In this document: positions 7,605 to 16,209 of the stretch, piece after piece | Numbering within the stretch: the stretch's first letter is position 1 | How the letters are laid out: every line of letters begins with the position of its first letter | NCBI GenBank assembly: GCA_021851785.1 | Contig: JAJZBV010000013.1 | Coordinates: 1 to 64,000 of the forward strand | DNA length: 64,000 nt | Direction of reading: 5' to 3' | From: Pseudomonadota bacterium | GTDB lineage: Bacteria > Pseudomonadota > Alphaproteobacteria > Acetobacterales > Acetobacteraceae | Position numbers and translations under genes: made by a program | Notes under the pieces: generated by a model | Seen by the model: only the letters and a program-made list of their open reading frames with translations | The model's database searches: none | What the model was told of the DNA's origin: nothing

Positions 7605-8372
7605 GTGTGTACCCTGGTCGTGCTCCATCGCCCCGGCCATCCCTGGCCGCTGCTGCTCGCCGCCAATCGCGACGAGATGCTCGAACGCGCCTGGGACGCG
7701 CCGGGGGCGCATTGGCCGCAGCTTCCCGGCGTGATCGGCGGGCGCGACCATCTCGCCGGCGGCACCTGGCTTGCCATCAACCGCGCCGGGGTGGTCGCCG
7801 CGGTGCTCAACCGCCAGGGCAGTCTCGGCCCCAAGCTCGGCAAAAGGAGCCGCGGCGAATTGCCGCTGCTGGCGCTGGCCGAGGACACCGCCGAAGCCGC
7901 CGCCGCTGTGATCACCCGGCTCGATGCCGGGGAGTGGCGGCGCTTCAACATGGTGATCGCCGATCGATCGGGCGCCTTTTTCATCCGCGGCCTCGCCACC
8001 GGCGCGCCGCACGCCGAGCGTCTCGTGCCGGGCCTCGGGCCGGGCCTCGGGCCGGGCCTCGTGCCGGGCCTCGTGATGGTGACCGCGCGCGACCCCAATG
8101 ATCTCAGCAGCCCGCGCGTCGCCCGCCATCTGCCGCGCCTGGCGGCGGCGGCGGCGCCGGTTCCGCCTGACGACTGGGAGAGCTGGCGGACCATTCTCGC
8201 CGATCGTTCCGGGGCGGTCGAAAGCCAGTTCAATATCGTGCCGCAAGGCGGGTTCGGCACCGTCTGCTCCTCACTGATCGCGCTCTCGGCGCGGGGCGCG
8301 CCGATCTGGCTGTTCGCGCCGGGGCCGCCCGATAGCGCCGCTTTTTCGCCGGTGGCGCTCGGCGAGAGGTAA
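7605..8372 (+). CDS. NRDE (TANGO2-like) family protein
   Basis: About 255 residues, starting at GTG 7605 so that the protein begins MCTLVVL, with Cys2 as in the family. AGGAGG sits eight bases before it, overlapping the end of purB. The defining NRDE motif follows at residues 22-25 within LLLAANRDEMLERAW. TANGO2 homologues have been linked to heme transport and membrane traffic, and the bacterial role is unresolved. Near residues 141-156 four PGL repeats reflect a 12-base tandem repeat. Placement between purB and purC suggests co-expression with purine synthesis. Confidence 0.88.
   Translation: MCTLVVLHRPGHPWPLLLAANRDEMLERAWDAPGAHWPQLPGVIGGRDHLAGGTWLAINRAGVVAAVLNRQGSLGPKLGKRSRGELPLLALAEDTAEAAAAVITRLDAGEWRRFNMVIADRSGAFFIRGLATGAPHAERLVPGLGPGLGPGLVPGLVMVTARDPNDLSSPRVARHLPRLAAAAAPVPPDDWESWRTILADRSGAVESQFNIVPQGGFGTVCSSLIALSARGAPIWLFAPGPPDSAAFSPVALGER
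8025..8072 (+). repeat. four 12-base tandem repeats inside the NRDE gene
   Basis: Units GTGCCGGGCCTC or GGGCCGGGCCTC repeat four times without breaking frame, encoding Pro-Gly-Leu with an alternating Val or Gly. This looks like slippage expansion in a surface loop. Confidence 0.85.
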
Positions 8373-8444
8373 GCGGCTTTTCGCAGGCGCGGCGAGCGGC
8401 TATACCGATGCAGGCCGGTTTTCGCGGCACAAGGAAGGAAAATC

Positions 8445-9209
8445 ATGGCGCGGCGGCGGCAAATCTACGAAGGCAAGGCGAAAATCCTGTTCGAGGGGCC
8501 GGAACCCGGCACCCTGGTGCAATATTTCAAGGACGACGCGACCGCCTTCAATGCCCAGAAAAAAGGCGTCATCACCGGCAAGGGCGTGCTCAATAACCGC
8601 ATCAGCGAGTATCTGATGCTGCGCCTCGCCGAGGTCGGCATCCCCAACCATTTCATCCGCCGCCTCAACATGCGCGAGCAACTGGTGCGTGAGGTCGAAA
8701 TCATTCCGCTCGAGGTGGTGGTGCGCAACATCGCCGCCGGCAGCCTGTCGACGCGGCTCGGCATCCCCGAGGGCACCCGCCTGCCGCGCTCCATCATCGA
8801 GTTCTATTACAAGAACGACGCCCTCAACGACCCGATGGTGGCCGAGGAGCACATCACCGCGTTCGGCTGGGCGGCGCCGCAGGATCTCGACGATATCATC
8901 GCCCTCACCCTCCGCGCCAATGATTTTCTCACCGGGCTTTTTCTCGGCGTCGGCATCCAGCTCGTCGATTTCAAGCTCGAATTCGGCCGGCTTTGGGAAA
9001 ACGAGGAGATGCGGATCATCCTCGCCGACGAGATCAGCCCCGATAATTGCCGCCTCTGGGACGCCAAGACCAACGAGAAGATGGACAAGGACCGCTTCCG
9101 CCGCGATCTCGGCAAGGTCGAGGAGGCCTATCAGGAGGTCGCGCGCCGGCTCGGGATCATGCCCGAGGCCGGCTCGCGCGATCTCAAGGGGCCGGAGACG
9201 ATGCAGTAG
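8445..9209 (+). CDS. purC: phosphoribosylaminoimidazole-succinocarboxamide synthase (SAICAR synthetase)
   Basis: PurC (254 residues) joins aspartate to CAIR using ATP. The N-terminal [10 protein letters not shown] motif and the ATP-grasp-like core are clear, with [11 protein letters not shown] near residue 87 and [14 protein letters not shown] near residues 189-202, the two classic PurC signatures. AGGAAGG stands before the ATG. It precedes purS by 27 bases in the purine run, the usual alphaproteobacterial order purC-purS-purQ. Confidence 0.97.
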   Translation: MARRRQIYEGKAKILFEGPEPGTLVQYFKDDATAFNAQKKGVITGKGVLNNRISEYLMLRLAEVGIPNHFIRRLNMREQLVREVEIIPLEVVVRNIAAGSLSTRLGIPEGTRLPRSIIEFYYKNDALNDPMVAEEHITAFGWAAPQDLDDIIALTLRANDFLTGLFLGVGIQLVDFKLEFGRLWENEEMRIILADEISPDNCRLWDAKTNEKMDKDRFRRDLGKVEEAYQEVARRLGIMPEAGSRDLKGPETMQ

Positions 9210-9236
9210 GAAGGCGGGACAGTAAGGAGGCGGGTG

Positions 9237-9482
9237 ATGAAGGCGATCGTCACGGTGATGCTGAAGGAGGGCGTGCTCGACCCGCAGGGCAAGGCGATCG
9301 CCCAGGCGTTGCACGGCTTGGGCTTCGCCGCGGTCGGCGAGGTGCGGGCGGGCAAGGTGATCGAGATCGAGGTCGATGAGACCGATCCCGAAAAGGCGCG
9401 TGCCCTGGCGTCCGAGATGGCGCGCAAATTGCTCGCCAATCTGGTGATTGAACGGTTTTCGGTGCGGATGGAGGCGGTTTGA
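9237..9482 (+). CDS. purS: phosphoribosylformylglycinamidine synthase subunit PurS
   Basis: PurS (81 residues) bridges the glutaminase PurQ and synthetase PurL in three-subunit FGAM synthases. The opening MKAIVTVMLKEGVLDPQGKA and the later EVRAGKVIEIEV are typical. ATG 9237 is preferred to the adjoining GTG 9234 because AAGGAGG is 6 bases upstream of it. Its TGA shares one base with the ATG of the following Rap1a/Tai-like gene. purQ, which normally follows directly, is displaced by that insertion. Confidence 0.95.
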   Translation: MKAIVTVMLKEGVLDPQGKAIAQALHGLGFAAVGEVRAGKVIEIEVDETDPEKARALASEMARKLLANLVIERFSVRMEAV

Positions 9483-9820
9483 TGCGATGTCTGCTGATTC
9501 TCGCGGTGCTGCTCGGCGGCGTGATGCTGCTGGCGGCGAGGCCCGCCCAGGCCGGCTTCATCAAGCGCGATTTTCTCCTCAATTCATGCGCCTCCTCGGA
9601 TGAGCAGCGTCTCGCCGACTGCACCGGCTATCTGATCGGCGTCACCGATACCACCCAGAGCGAGGCCGGCAGCACCGTCTGCGTGCCGGCCGGGATCGCG
9701 ATCCGCAATCTCCGCGACGCGGTCGTCTATTACCTTCGTGCCCACGCCAAGGGGCCGGATGGCGATGCGGCGCCCATGGTGCGCGCGGCGCTGCGGGCGC
9801 TCTATCCCTGCAAAAAGTGA
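9482..9820 (+). CDS. Rap1a/Tai-domain secreted protein
   Basis: A 112-residue protein with a signal peptide (hydrophobic residues 4-20, cleavage near AQAG) and a mature part matching the Rap1a/Tai fold: paired cysteines in NSCASS and LADCTGY, a GYLIGVTD motif, a VCVPAG motif and a closing LYPCKK. Rap1a-type proteins are immunity proteins against type VI amidase effectors, but many members have no linked effector, as here. It begins on the last base of purS (TGATG) with GGAGG 7 bases upstream, and ends 18 bases before purQ, so it is embedded in the purine operon. Its role there is unknown. Confidence 0.75.
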   Translation: MRCLLILAVLLGGVMLLAARPAQAGFIKRDFLLNSCASSDEQRLADCTGYLIGVTDTTQSEAGSTVCVPAGIAIRNLRDAVVYYLRAHAKGPDGDAAPMVRAALRALYPCKK

Positions 9821-9844
9821 AATCTGGCCCTGCAAAAAATGAAA
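9806..9844 (+). repeat. 17-base direct duplication spanning the purQ start
   Basis: Bases 9806-9822 and 9828-9844 match at 16 of 17 positions (both begin CCCTGCAAAAA). The first copy is the end of the Rap1a-like gene including its stop; the second supplies the purQ ATG. It looks like a short local duplication. Confidence 0.8.
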
Positions 9845-10531
9845 GCCGGCATCGTCCTCTTTCCCGGCATCAACCGCGAGCGTGACATGGCGATCGCGCT
9901 CCGGCGCGCGAGCGGGCGGGTTGCGCGCATGATCTGGCATCAGGAGACCGATCTCGCCGGGCTCGATCTCGTGGTGCTGCCGGGCGGGTTCAGCTATGGC
10001 GATTATCTCCGCTGCGGCGCCATGGCGGCGCATTCGCCGATCATGCGCGCGGTGCGGGCGTTCGCGGCGGCCGGCGGCCATGTGCTTGGTGTGTGCAACG
10101 GGTTTCAGATCCTGATCGAGGCCGGAATGCTGCCCGGAGCACTCCTGCGCAATGCCGGTTTGCGCTTCCTCGCCCGCGATTGCCATCTGCGGGTCGAGCG
10201 CGCCGATACCGCGTTCACCCGCCTCTACCAGAAAGGCGTGGTGTTCCGCGCGCCGATGGCGCATGGCGACGGCAATTACTTCGCCGATGCGGAAACCCTC
10301 GATCGGCTGGAGGGCGAGGGGCTGGTCGCCTTCCGCTACGCGACACCGGCGGGCGAATTGACGCCGGAGGCCAATCCCAACGGCAGCGCGCGCGCGATCG
10401 CCGGCATTTTCTCGCCCAATCTCCGCATTCTCGGCTTGATGCCGCATCCCGAGGATCTGGTCGATCCGCTGCTCGGCGGCGAGGACGGAATGCCGCTGTT
10501 TGCCGGGCTGGCGGGGGCGTTCGCGGCATGA
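9839..10531 (+). CDS. purQ: phosphoribosylformylglycinamidine synthase subunit PurQ (glutaminase)
   Basis: PurQ (230 residues) is the class I glutamine amidotransferase subunit of FGAM synthase and hands ammonia to PurL. The nucleophile Cys86 lies in VLGVCNGFQ, the oxyanion-loop [11 protein letters not shown] at 48-58, and the catalytic His in LMPHPED near the C-terminus. No good ribosome site precedes the ATG, which sits in a short duplication of the previous gene's 3' end. Its stop overlaps the ATG of the ATPase gene by 4 bases. Confidence 0.96.
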   Translation: MKAGIVLFPGINRERDMAIALRRASGRVARMIWHQETDLAGLDLVVLPGGFSYGDYLRCGAMAAHSPIMRAVRAFAAAGGHVLGVCNGFQILIEAGMLPGALLRNAGLRFLARDCHLRVERADTAFTRLYQKGVVFRAPMAHGDGNYFADAETLDRLEGEGLVAFRYATPAGELTPEANPNGSARAIAGIFSPNLRILGLMPHPEDLVDPLLGGEDGMPLFAGLAGAFAA

Positions 10532-11781
10532 GCCAGGGACGGCGGCCGGATCGAAATGAAAGAGAACCGATCTCGGTGCCGCGGATCGAATCCCTCAAGG
10601 TGCGGAATTATCGCGCCCTGAAATCGATAGAGATCAGAGACCTCACGCCGATGACCGTGCTGCTCGGCCCCAACGGCAGCGGCAAATCGACGATTTTCGA
10701 CGTATTCAATTTTCTTTCGGAGTGCTTTCTCTACGGGCTGCGCCATGCCTGGGACCGGCGCGGGCGGGCCAAGGAACTGAAAACCAGGGACGGAGTCGGG
10801 CCGGTGGTGATCGAATTGAAATACCGGGAACGCCCCAATACGCCCCTCATCACTTATCACCTCGCGATCGATGAGGAACGGAGCGGTCCCGTAGTTAAAG
10901 AGGAGTCTTTAAAGTGGAAACGCCAGTCATACGGACACCCGTTTAGCTTTCTTGATTATAAAGAAGGTCATGGGAGAGTCATAAGAGGAGAAGAACCCGA
11001 TGAACAGGCGACCCGCATCGAGGTTTCTCTGCGTGCGCCCGATCTGATCGCCGTCAATACGCTCGGCCAGCTTGCCGAACATCCCCGCGTCGCGGCGCTC
11101 CGCGATTTCATCACCGACTGGTATGTTTCCTATCTTTCCATCGACGATGCGCGGGGGCAGCCGGAAGCGGGACCGCAAGAGCGGCTGAGCAAAACCGGGG
11201 GCAATCTGCCGAACGTCATCCAGTATCTGGGCGAACGCCATCCCGATCGGCTGAATGAAATTTTCCGCGTTCTCGCCGAGCGGGTGCCGCGTCTGGAAAA
11301 AGTCCTGGCCGAGGCGATGCCGGATGGAAGGTTGCTCCTACAGATCAAAGACGCGCCGTTCGACCGGCCGGTGCTGTCGCGCTTCGCCTCCGACGGCACG
11401 CTCAAAATGCTTGCCTATCTGGTTTTGCTCTACGATCCCGAGCCGCCGCGCTTCATCGGCATCGAGGAGCCGGAGAATTTTCTCCATCCGCGCCTGCTCC
11501 GGCCGCTGGCGGAGGAGTGCCGGCGGGCGAGCGAGCATTCCCAATTGCTCATCACCACCCATTCGCCGTTTTTTCTCGATGCCATGAAGCCAAAGGAAGT
11601 CCGCGTTCTCTATCGCGATGAGCAAGGCTATACCCAGGTCAAACGCGCGTCCGATATCGATGGGATCAACCATTTCATGGAAACGGGCGCCAGTCTCGGC
11701 CAGCTCTGGAGCGAGGGACATTTTGGGCTCGGTGATCCGCTGGTCCGTGCCGGGGCGCCGGAGAGCCGCCGGAAATCCTGA
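10528..11781 (+). CDS. AAA/OLD-type ATPase of a two-gene module with DUF4276
   Basis: About 417 residues. The ATG at 10528 overlaps the purQ stop (ATGA). Walker A GPNGSGKS is at residues 47-54, Walker B ends in EE at 313-314 within [14 protein letters not shown], and THSPFF at 344-349 supplies the switch histidine. This is the SMC/ABC-like ATPase core (AAA_15/AAA_21) seen in OLD proteins, Septu and PARIS-type defence systems. A less GC-rich patch at about 10880-11000 in the insert region suggests foreign origin. The gene ends on the first base of the DUF4276 ATG. Partnership with that TOPRIM-like protein suggests an ATP-dependent sensor with a nuclease effector (inference). Confidence 0.85.
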   Translation: MSQGRRPDRNEREPISVPRIESLKVRNYRALKSIEIRDLTPMTVLLGPNGSGKSTIFDVFNFLSECFLYGLRHAWDRRGRAKELKTRDGVGPVVIELKYRERPNTPLITYHLAIDEERSGPVVKEESLKWKRQSYGHPFSFLDYKEGHGRVIRGEEPDEQATRIEVSLRAPDLIAVNTLGQLAEHPRVAALRDFITDWYVSYLSIDDARGQPEAGPQERLSKTGGNLPNVIQYLGERHPDRLNEIFRVLAERVPRLEKVLAEAMPDGRLLLQIKDAPFDRPVLSRFASDGTLKMLAYLVLLYDPEPPRFIGIEEPENFLHPRLLRPLAEECRRASEHSQLLITTHSPFFLDAMKPKEVRVLYRDEQGYTQVKRASDIDGINHFMETGASLGQLWSEGHFGLGDPLVRAGAPESRRKS

Positions 11782-12401
11782 TGACGCCCGAGTCTGTCAA
11801 CGCCGAACACCTTGAAATCCTGGTCGAAGAGCCGTCAATGGAGGCTGCTCTGAGAGCATTCCTGCCCAAAATGATCGGCGCCAAGAGTTTCAAAATCACG
11901 AATTACATCGATAAGCCGACATTTCTTAAAAGATTGCCGGACCGTTTGCGAGGATATAAAAAATCTTTACAAAAATCCCATGTCATTCTCATTCTCATCG
12001 ACAGAGATAATGATGATTGCGGACAATTAAAAGCACGCATCGAAACCATGGCCCAACAAGCCAATTTGCGGATTCGCGACGATCATCGCGGCTCGGCCCA
12101 AATCATCGTCCGCATCGCCATCGAGGAGCTGGAAGCCTGGTATTTCGGGGATTGGCAGGCGGTGCAGGCGGCCTATCCGCGGGCCAGAAAGCCGGACAAG
12201 TATTGCCGCGCGCCGGATGCGATCAAAAGGGGAACCTGGGAAGCCTTCGAGGGGGTCATGAAAAAATCCGGCTATTTCGTCTCGGGCCTCAGAAAGATCG
12301 AGGCGGCGACGAGGATCGCGCCCCATATCGCTCCCGCCCGCAACACGTCCCCGAGCTTTCAGGCTTTTCGGCGGGCGCTTGAAAGGGTCAATCGCCCATG
12401 A
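11781..12401 (+). CDS. DUF4276 protein, TOPRIM-like nuclease candidate
   Basis: A 206-residue protein recognised as DUF4276 by its order of acidic motifs: Glu16-Glu17 in ILVEEPS, an Asp-rich strand end with Asp74, Asp76 and Asp78-79 in LIDRDNDD, and EELEAW at 115-120. An N-terminal Glu followed by a D-x-D is the layout of TOPRIM metal sites, so DNA or RNA cleavage is plausible but not shown. Its ATG shares a base with the ATPase stop, and its TGA overlaps the purL ATG by 4 bases. The first half is visibly less GC-rich than purL. ATPase-DUF4276 pairs recur as mobile accessory modules; here the pair sits inside purine synthesis. Confidence 0.82.
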   Translation: MTPESVNAEHLEILVEEPSMEAALRAFLPKMIGAKSFKITNYIDKPTFLKRLPDRLRGYKKSLQKSHVILILIDRDNDDCGQLKARIETMAQQANLRIRDDHRGSAQIIVRIAIEELEAWYFGDWQAVQAAYPRARKPDKYCRAPDAIKRGTWEAFEGVMKKSGYFVSGLRKIEAATRIAPHIAPARNTSPSFQAFRRALERVNRP

Positions 12402-14620
12402 CCGAAATCTCCGAATCCCTCGCCCGCTCCTTCGGCCTGAGCGCCGAGGAATATGGCCGGGTGTTGGCCATTCTCGGGCGCACACCAAGTCTCACCGAGC
12501 TGGGCATTTTCTCGGTCATGTGGTCCGAGCATTGTTCCTATAAATCCTCGCGCGTGTGGCTCCGCGAATTGCCGACCGCGGCGCCGTGGGTGATCCATGG
12601 GCCGGGGGAGAATGCCGGGGTGGTCGCGATCGGGGATGGTTTGGCGGCGGTTTTCAAGATGGAGAGCCACAACCACCCGAGCTTCATCGAGCCCTATCAG
12701 GGGGCGGCGACCGGGGTCGGCGGCATTTTGCGCGACGTCTTCACCATGGGCGCGCGCCCGATCGCCAATCTGAATGCGCTCCGCTTCGGCGATCCGGCGC
12801 ATCCGGCGACCAGGCGCATCGTCGATGGCGTGGTGCGCGGCATCGGCGGCTATGGCAATTGCGTCGGCGTGCCCACGGTCGGCGGCGAGGTCGATTTTCA
12901 TCGCTCCTATAACGGCAATCCGCTGGTCAATGCGATGACCGTCGGCATCGCGCCGGCGGATCGGATTTTCCTCAGCGCCGCCGCCGGCATCGGCAACCCC
13001 GTCGTTTACGTCGGCGCCAAAACCGGGCGCGACGGCATCCATGGCGCAACCATGGCGAGCGCGGAATTCGCCGAGGATGCCGAGGAAAAGCGCCCGACGG
13101 TGCAGGTCGGTGATCCGTTCACCGAAAAATTGCTGATCGAGGCCTGCCTCGAATTGATGGCGACCGACGCCATCATCGCCATCCAGGATATGGGCGCGGC
13201 CGGGCTCACCAGTTCCTCGGTCGAGATGGCGGGGAAGGGCGGGGTTGGCATCGCGCTCGATCTCGACCGCGTGCCCCAGCGCGAGACCGGCATGAGCGCC
13301 TATGAGATGATGCTCTCGGAAAGCCAGGAGCGCATGCTGATCGTGCTGCGGCCCGGGCGCGAGGCGATGGCGGCGGCGATTTTCCGCAAATGGGAGTTGG
13401 ATTTCGCGATCATCGGCGAGATCACCGACAGCGGCCGCATCGTCGTGCGCCATGGCGGGCGGGTGGAGGCGGATATCCCGCTCGCCCCGCTCGCCGATCA
13501 GGCGCCGCTCTATCGCCGCCCGATCGCGGAGACGAAGCCGCCGCCGGTGCTCGATCCCGTCGCCATCGCCGATCCGGCCGGCATCGCGCCCGCGCTGCTC
13601 CGCCTCATCGCCTGCCCCGATCTTTGCTCGCGCGCCTGGATCACCGACCAGTATGACGCGACGCTCGGCGGGCAGACGATCAAACGCCCGGGAGCGGCGG
13701 ATGCCGCCGTGGTGCGGATCGAGGGGCATGATCTGGCGCTGGCGCTCACCACCGACTGCACCCCGCGCTATTGCGCCGCCGACCCTTACGCCGGTGGGGC
13801 GCAGGCGGTCGCCGAGGCGTGGCGCAACCTCACCGCGACCGGCGCCCGGCCGCTCGCCCTCACCGATAATCTCAATTTCGGCAACCCCGAGAAACCCGAG
13901 ATCATGGGCCAGTTCGCCGCCGCCATCAGGGGCATGGCGGAGGCCTGCCGGGCGCTCGATTTCCCGGTGGTGAGCGGCAATGTCAGCCTCTATAACGAGA
14001 CCGAGGGCAGCGCGATCCTGCCGACGCCGGCGATCGGCGGGCTGGGTGTGTTCGATCATGCGGCGGATGCGGTCGGGATCGCGCTCGCGCCGGGGCTCGA
14101 TCTGGTGCTGATCGGGGCGAGTTCGGGCTGGCTCGGCCAGAGTTTGTGGCTCCGCGAGATCTGTGGCCGCGAGGACGGCGCGCCGCCGCCGGTCGATCTC
14201 GCCGCCGAACGCCGGGCGGGGGATTTCGTGCGTGGGGAAATCCTCGCCGGGCGCGTCAAAGCCTGCCACGATGTCGCCGATGGGGGGCTTCTGGTCGCGC
14301 TCGCCGAGATGGCGCTGGCGGGCGAGACCGGTGCTGTGCTCGACCCGACGCCGCCCGACCTGCCGGCGCATGCGTTCTGGTTCGGCGAGGAGCAGGCGCG
14401 CTATGTGCTGGCGGTCGCCGATGGCGCCGCCCTGCTCGTCGCCGCCGAGACGGCAGGCGTGCCGGCGCGGTTTCTCGGCAAAACCGGAGGGGGCAAAACC
14501 GGCGGGGGCAAAACCGGCGGGCGGGATTTGACACTGCCGGGTGCGGTCGCCATATCGCTGGCAGAGCTGCGGGCGGCGTATGAGCGGTTTTTCACCGAAT
14601 TCATGGCCGCTTCGCGCTAA
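12398..14620 (+). CDS. purL: phosphoribosylformylglycinamidine synthase subunit PurL
   Basis: PurL (740 residues, the small type that needs PurS and PurQ) makes FGAM from FGAR, ATP and ammonia. Visible signatures include [12 protein letters not shown] near residue 47, KMESHNHPS near 88, the [11 protein letters not shown] motif near 265 and FGNPEKPE in the second AIRS-like half. The ATG overlaps the DUF4276 stop by 4 bases. Near residues 694-708 a 15-base triplication gives three GKTGG-like units. Expression is probably coupled to purQ through the intervening pair. Confidence 0.97.
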   Translation: MTEISESLARSFGLSAEEYGRVLAILGRTPSLTELGIFSVMWSEHCSYKSSRVWLRELPTAAPWVIHGPGENAGVVAIGDGLAAVFKMESHNHPSFIEPYQGAATGVGGILRDVFTMGARPIANLNALRFGDPAHPATRRIVDGVVRGIGGYGNCVGVPTVGGEVDFHRSYNGNPLVNAMTVGIAPADRIFLSAAAGIGNPVVYVGAKTGRDGIHGATMASAEFAEDAEEKRPTVQVGDPFTEKLLIEACLELMATDAIIAIQDMGAAGLTSSSVEMAGKGGVGIALDLDRVPQRETGMSAYEMMLSESQERMLIVLRPGREAMAAAIFRKWELDFAIIGEITDSGRIVVRHGGRVEADIPLAPLADQAPLYRRPIAETKPPPVLDPVAIADPAGIAPALLRLIACPDLCSRAWITDQYDATLGGQTIKRPGAADAAVVRIEGHDLALALTTDCTPRYCAADPYAGGAQAVAEAWRNLTATGARPLALTDNLNFGNPEKPEIMGQFAAAIRGMAEACRALDFPVVSGNVSLYNETEGSAILPTPAIGGLGVFDHAADAVGIALAPGLDLVLIGASSGWLGQSLWLREICGREDGAPPPVDLAAERRAGDFVRGEILAGRVKACHDVADGGLLVALAEMALAGETGAVLDPTPPDLPAHAFWFGEEQARYVLAVADGAALLVAAETAGVPARFLGKTGGGKTGGGKTGGRDLTLPGAVAISLAELRAAYERFFTEFMAASR
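14477..14521 (+). repeat. three 15-base tandem repeats in the purL 3' region
   Basis: GGCAAAACCGGNGGG is repeated three times in frame, encoding Gly-Lys-Thr-Gly-Gly units just before the last PurL strand region. The number of units is likely to vary between strains. Confidence 0.88.
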
Positions 14621-14642
14621 GCCGACGAAACCGACGAGGGAT

Positions 14643-14882
14643 ATGGCGATGGCGATGGCGGTGAGCGAGATCGAGGCCCTGATCAAGGCGGCGCTGCCGG
14701 ACGCGCGGGTGACGATCGAGGATCTCGCGGGCGACGGCGACCATTACGCCGCGACCGTGGTGAGCGAGCGGTTTCGTGGCCTCTCGCGTGTCGCACAGCA
14801 CCAGATCGTCTATGCCGCGTTGCGCGGGCGCATGGGCGGCGAGCTGCATGCCCTCGCGCTGCAAACCACGCCCCCCGAATGA
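14643..14882 (+). CDS. bolA: BolA family protein
   Basis: About 79 residues with the BolA stress-morphogen fold: [20 protein letters not shown] at the start, then a [12 protein letters not shown] segment and the [11 protein letters not shown] helix. The C-terminal histidine-loop region fits iron-sulfur partners of monothiol glutaredoxins. The start is ambiguous: three ATG codons in a GATGGC array; GAGGG is two bases before the first and eight before the second (14649). The gene ends where the glutaredoxin region begins, and BolA-Grx4 pairs act together in Fe-S cluster delivery. Confidence 0.93.
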   Translation: MAMAMAVSEIEALIKAALPDARVTIEDLAGDGDHYAATVVSERFRGLSRVAQHQIVYAALRGRMGGELHALALQTTPPE

Positions 14883-14908
14883 CGCATCCGATAAGGAGTT
14901 TTTCCCCG

Positions 14909-15262
14909 ATGGCCACCGAAGCTTCCGCCAATCCGGTTTTCGCGCGTATCCAGACCGAAATCGACGCCCATCCGGTCATGCTGTTCATGAAGGGGACGGC
15001 GATGTTCCCGCAATGCGGCTTCTCCGCCCGTGTCGTGCAGATTCTGAGCCATCTCGAAGTCCCCTTCCACACCGCCAATGTCCTGGAAGACCCGGAACTG
15101 CGGGACGGCATCAAGGAGTTCTCCAACTGGCCGACCATCCCGCAACTCTATGTCAAGGGTGAGTTCGTCGGCGGCAGCGATATCGTGACGGAGATGTTCC
15201 AGTCCGGCGAGCTTGCTGCGCTGCTCAAGGAGAAGGGCGTCCCGCACCAGGCCGCGGCCTGA
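14909..15262 (+). CDS. grxD: monothiol glutaredoxin, Grx4/GrxD family
   Basis: A 117-residue monothiol glutaredoxin with the CGFS active site at residues 36-39 and the [16 protein letters not shown] glutathione-binding stretch. It binds a 2Fe-2S cluster with BolA and serves iron-sulfur trafficking. AAGGAG sits ten bases before ATG 14909; an earlier in-frame ATG at 14879 overlaps the bolA stop and would add ten residues. The downstream ADP-ribosylglycohydrolase reading frame begins against its stop. Confidence 0.95.
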   Translation: MATEASANPVFARIQTEIDAHPVMLFMKGTAMFPQCGFSARVVQILSHLEVPFHTANVLEDPELRDGIKEFSNWPTIPQLYVKGEFVGGSDIVTEMFQSGELAALLKEKGVPHQAAA

Positions 15263-15309
15263 CGCCCGCTCGCGCCTCCGACCCGCGGCGCGAGCGGGCG
15301 CTCGGCGCC

Positions 15310-16185
15310 TTGCTCGGCCTCGCGGTCGGGGATGCGCTCGGCGCGCCGCGCGAAGGCTGCGCGCGCGATGTCGAACCACCGCTTGCCGGCATGATCGGCG
15401 GCGGGCCGTTCGCGCTCCCGCCCGGGGCGTGGACGGATGACACCGCGCTCGCCCTCTGCCTCGCCGATTCGCTGCTCACCGACCCGGCGCTCGACTCCGC
15501 TGATCTCCTGACCCGGTTTCGGCGCTGGTGGGAGAGGGGCGAAAACAGCGCGACCGGGGTTGGCCTCGGCATCGGGCGGACGACATTTGCCGCGCTCGAG
15601 CGGTTTCGCGCAACCGGCGCCCTGATCGCCGAGGACAGCCCGGCGCCGGCGAGCAATGGCGGGATCATGCGGCTCGCCCCGGTCGCCATCCGCTTTCATG
15701 CCGCGCCCGAAAGGGCGGCGGCGATCGCGCGGGCGCAAAGCCGGACCACCCATGCGGCGACGGCGGCGGTCGATGCCGCCGATCTCCTGGCCCGGATCCT
15801 GGTCGCGGCGATCGCTGGCGCGGGCAAGGCGGCGCTCTCCGCGCATGGCGCGAGCCTTGCTGATCCGGCGATCGCGGCTTTGGCGGCGGGAGGCTGGCGC
15901 GGCAAAGGGCGGGATGAGATCATCGCCGATGGCAGCGCCCGGGCAACCCTGGAAGCGGCGCTCTGGTGTGTCGGGATGGCCGGGGATTTTCCCGAGGCGG
16001 TACTGCTTGCCGCCAATCTCGGCGGCGATGCCGATACCGCCGCCGCGATCGCCGGCCAAATCGCCGGCGCCATCTGGGGCGCGGCTGCCATTCCACAAAC
16101 CTGGCTGGAAAACCTCGCCAAGGTCGCGCATATCACGGAGCGGGCGCTGCGGCTCTATGAGGCTGCCGGCGCGCCAGTGTTTTGA
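15310..16185 (+). CDS. ADP-ribosylglycohydrolase family protein, copy 1
   Basis: An ARH/DraG-fold hydrolase of about 291 residues from TTG 15310. Metal-binding motifs WTDDT and NLGGDADT and the RTTHAA segment are present; family members remove ADP-ribose from proteins or nucleic acids. About half of its residues match the next gene by eye. Copy 2 begins with ATG-Asp-Pro-Arg-Arg; in copy 1 the aligned bases are TCC-GAC-CCG, so the expected ATG is missing, although the frame is open upstream. TTG 15310 would cut off the first helix. A non-standard start nearer the grxD stop (ACG 15262 or CTG 15259) would restore it. Confidence 0.85.
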   Translation: MLGLAVGDALGAPREGCARDVEPPLAGMIGGGPFALPPGAWTDDTALALCLADSLLTDPALDSADLLTRFRRWWERGENSATGVGLGIGRTTFAALERFRATGALIAEDSPAPASNGGIMRLAPVAIRFHAAPERAAAIARAQSRTTHAATAAVDAADLLARILVAAIAGAGKAALSAHGASLADPAIAALAAGGWRGKGRDEIIADGSARATLEAALWCVGMAGDFPEAVLLAANLGGDADTAAAIAGQIAGAIWGAAAIPQTWLENLAKVAHITERALRLYEAAGAPVF

Positions 16186-16209
16186 TGATGCGACTGGAGG
16201 AGAGGATAA

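Noticed and set aside
10528-12401. Calling the pair a named system (PARIS, OLD/Gabija, Septu)
   Set aside because: PARIS uses DUF4435, Gabija an UvrD-like helicase and Septu an HNH protein. DUF4276 differs from these, so only the general class is claimed.
12359-14686. Very long open frame on the minus strand opposite purL
   Set aside because: Mirror of a GC-rich coding strand; low-complexity Arg/Gly/Ala product with no domain, and purL is certain. Similar shadows oppose ntrY, ntrX-tolC, valS and the alcohol dehydrogenase.
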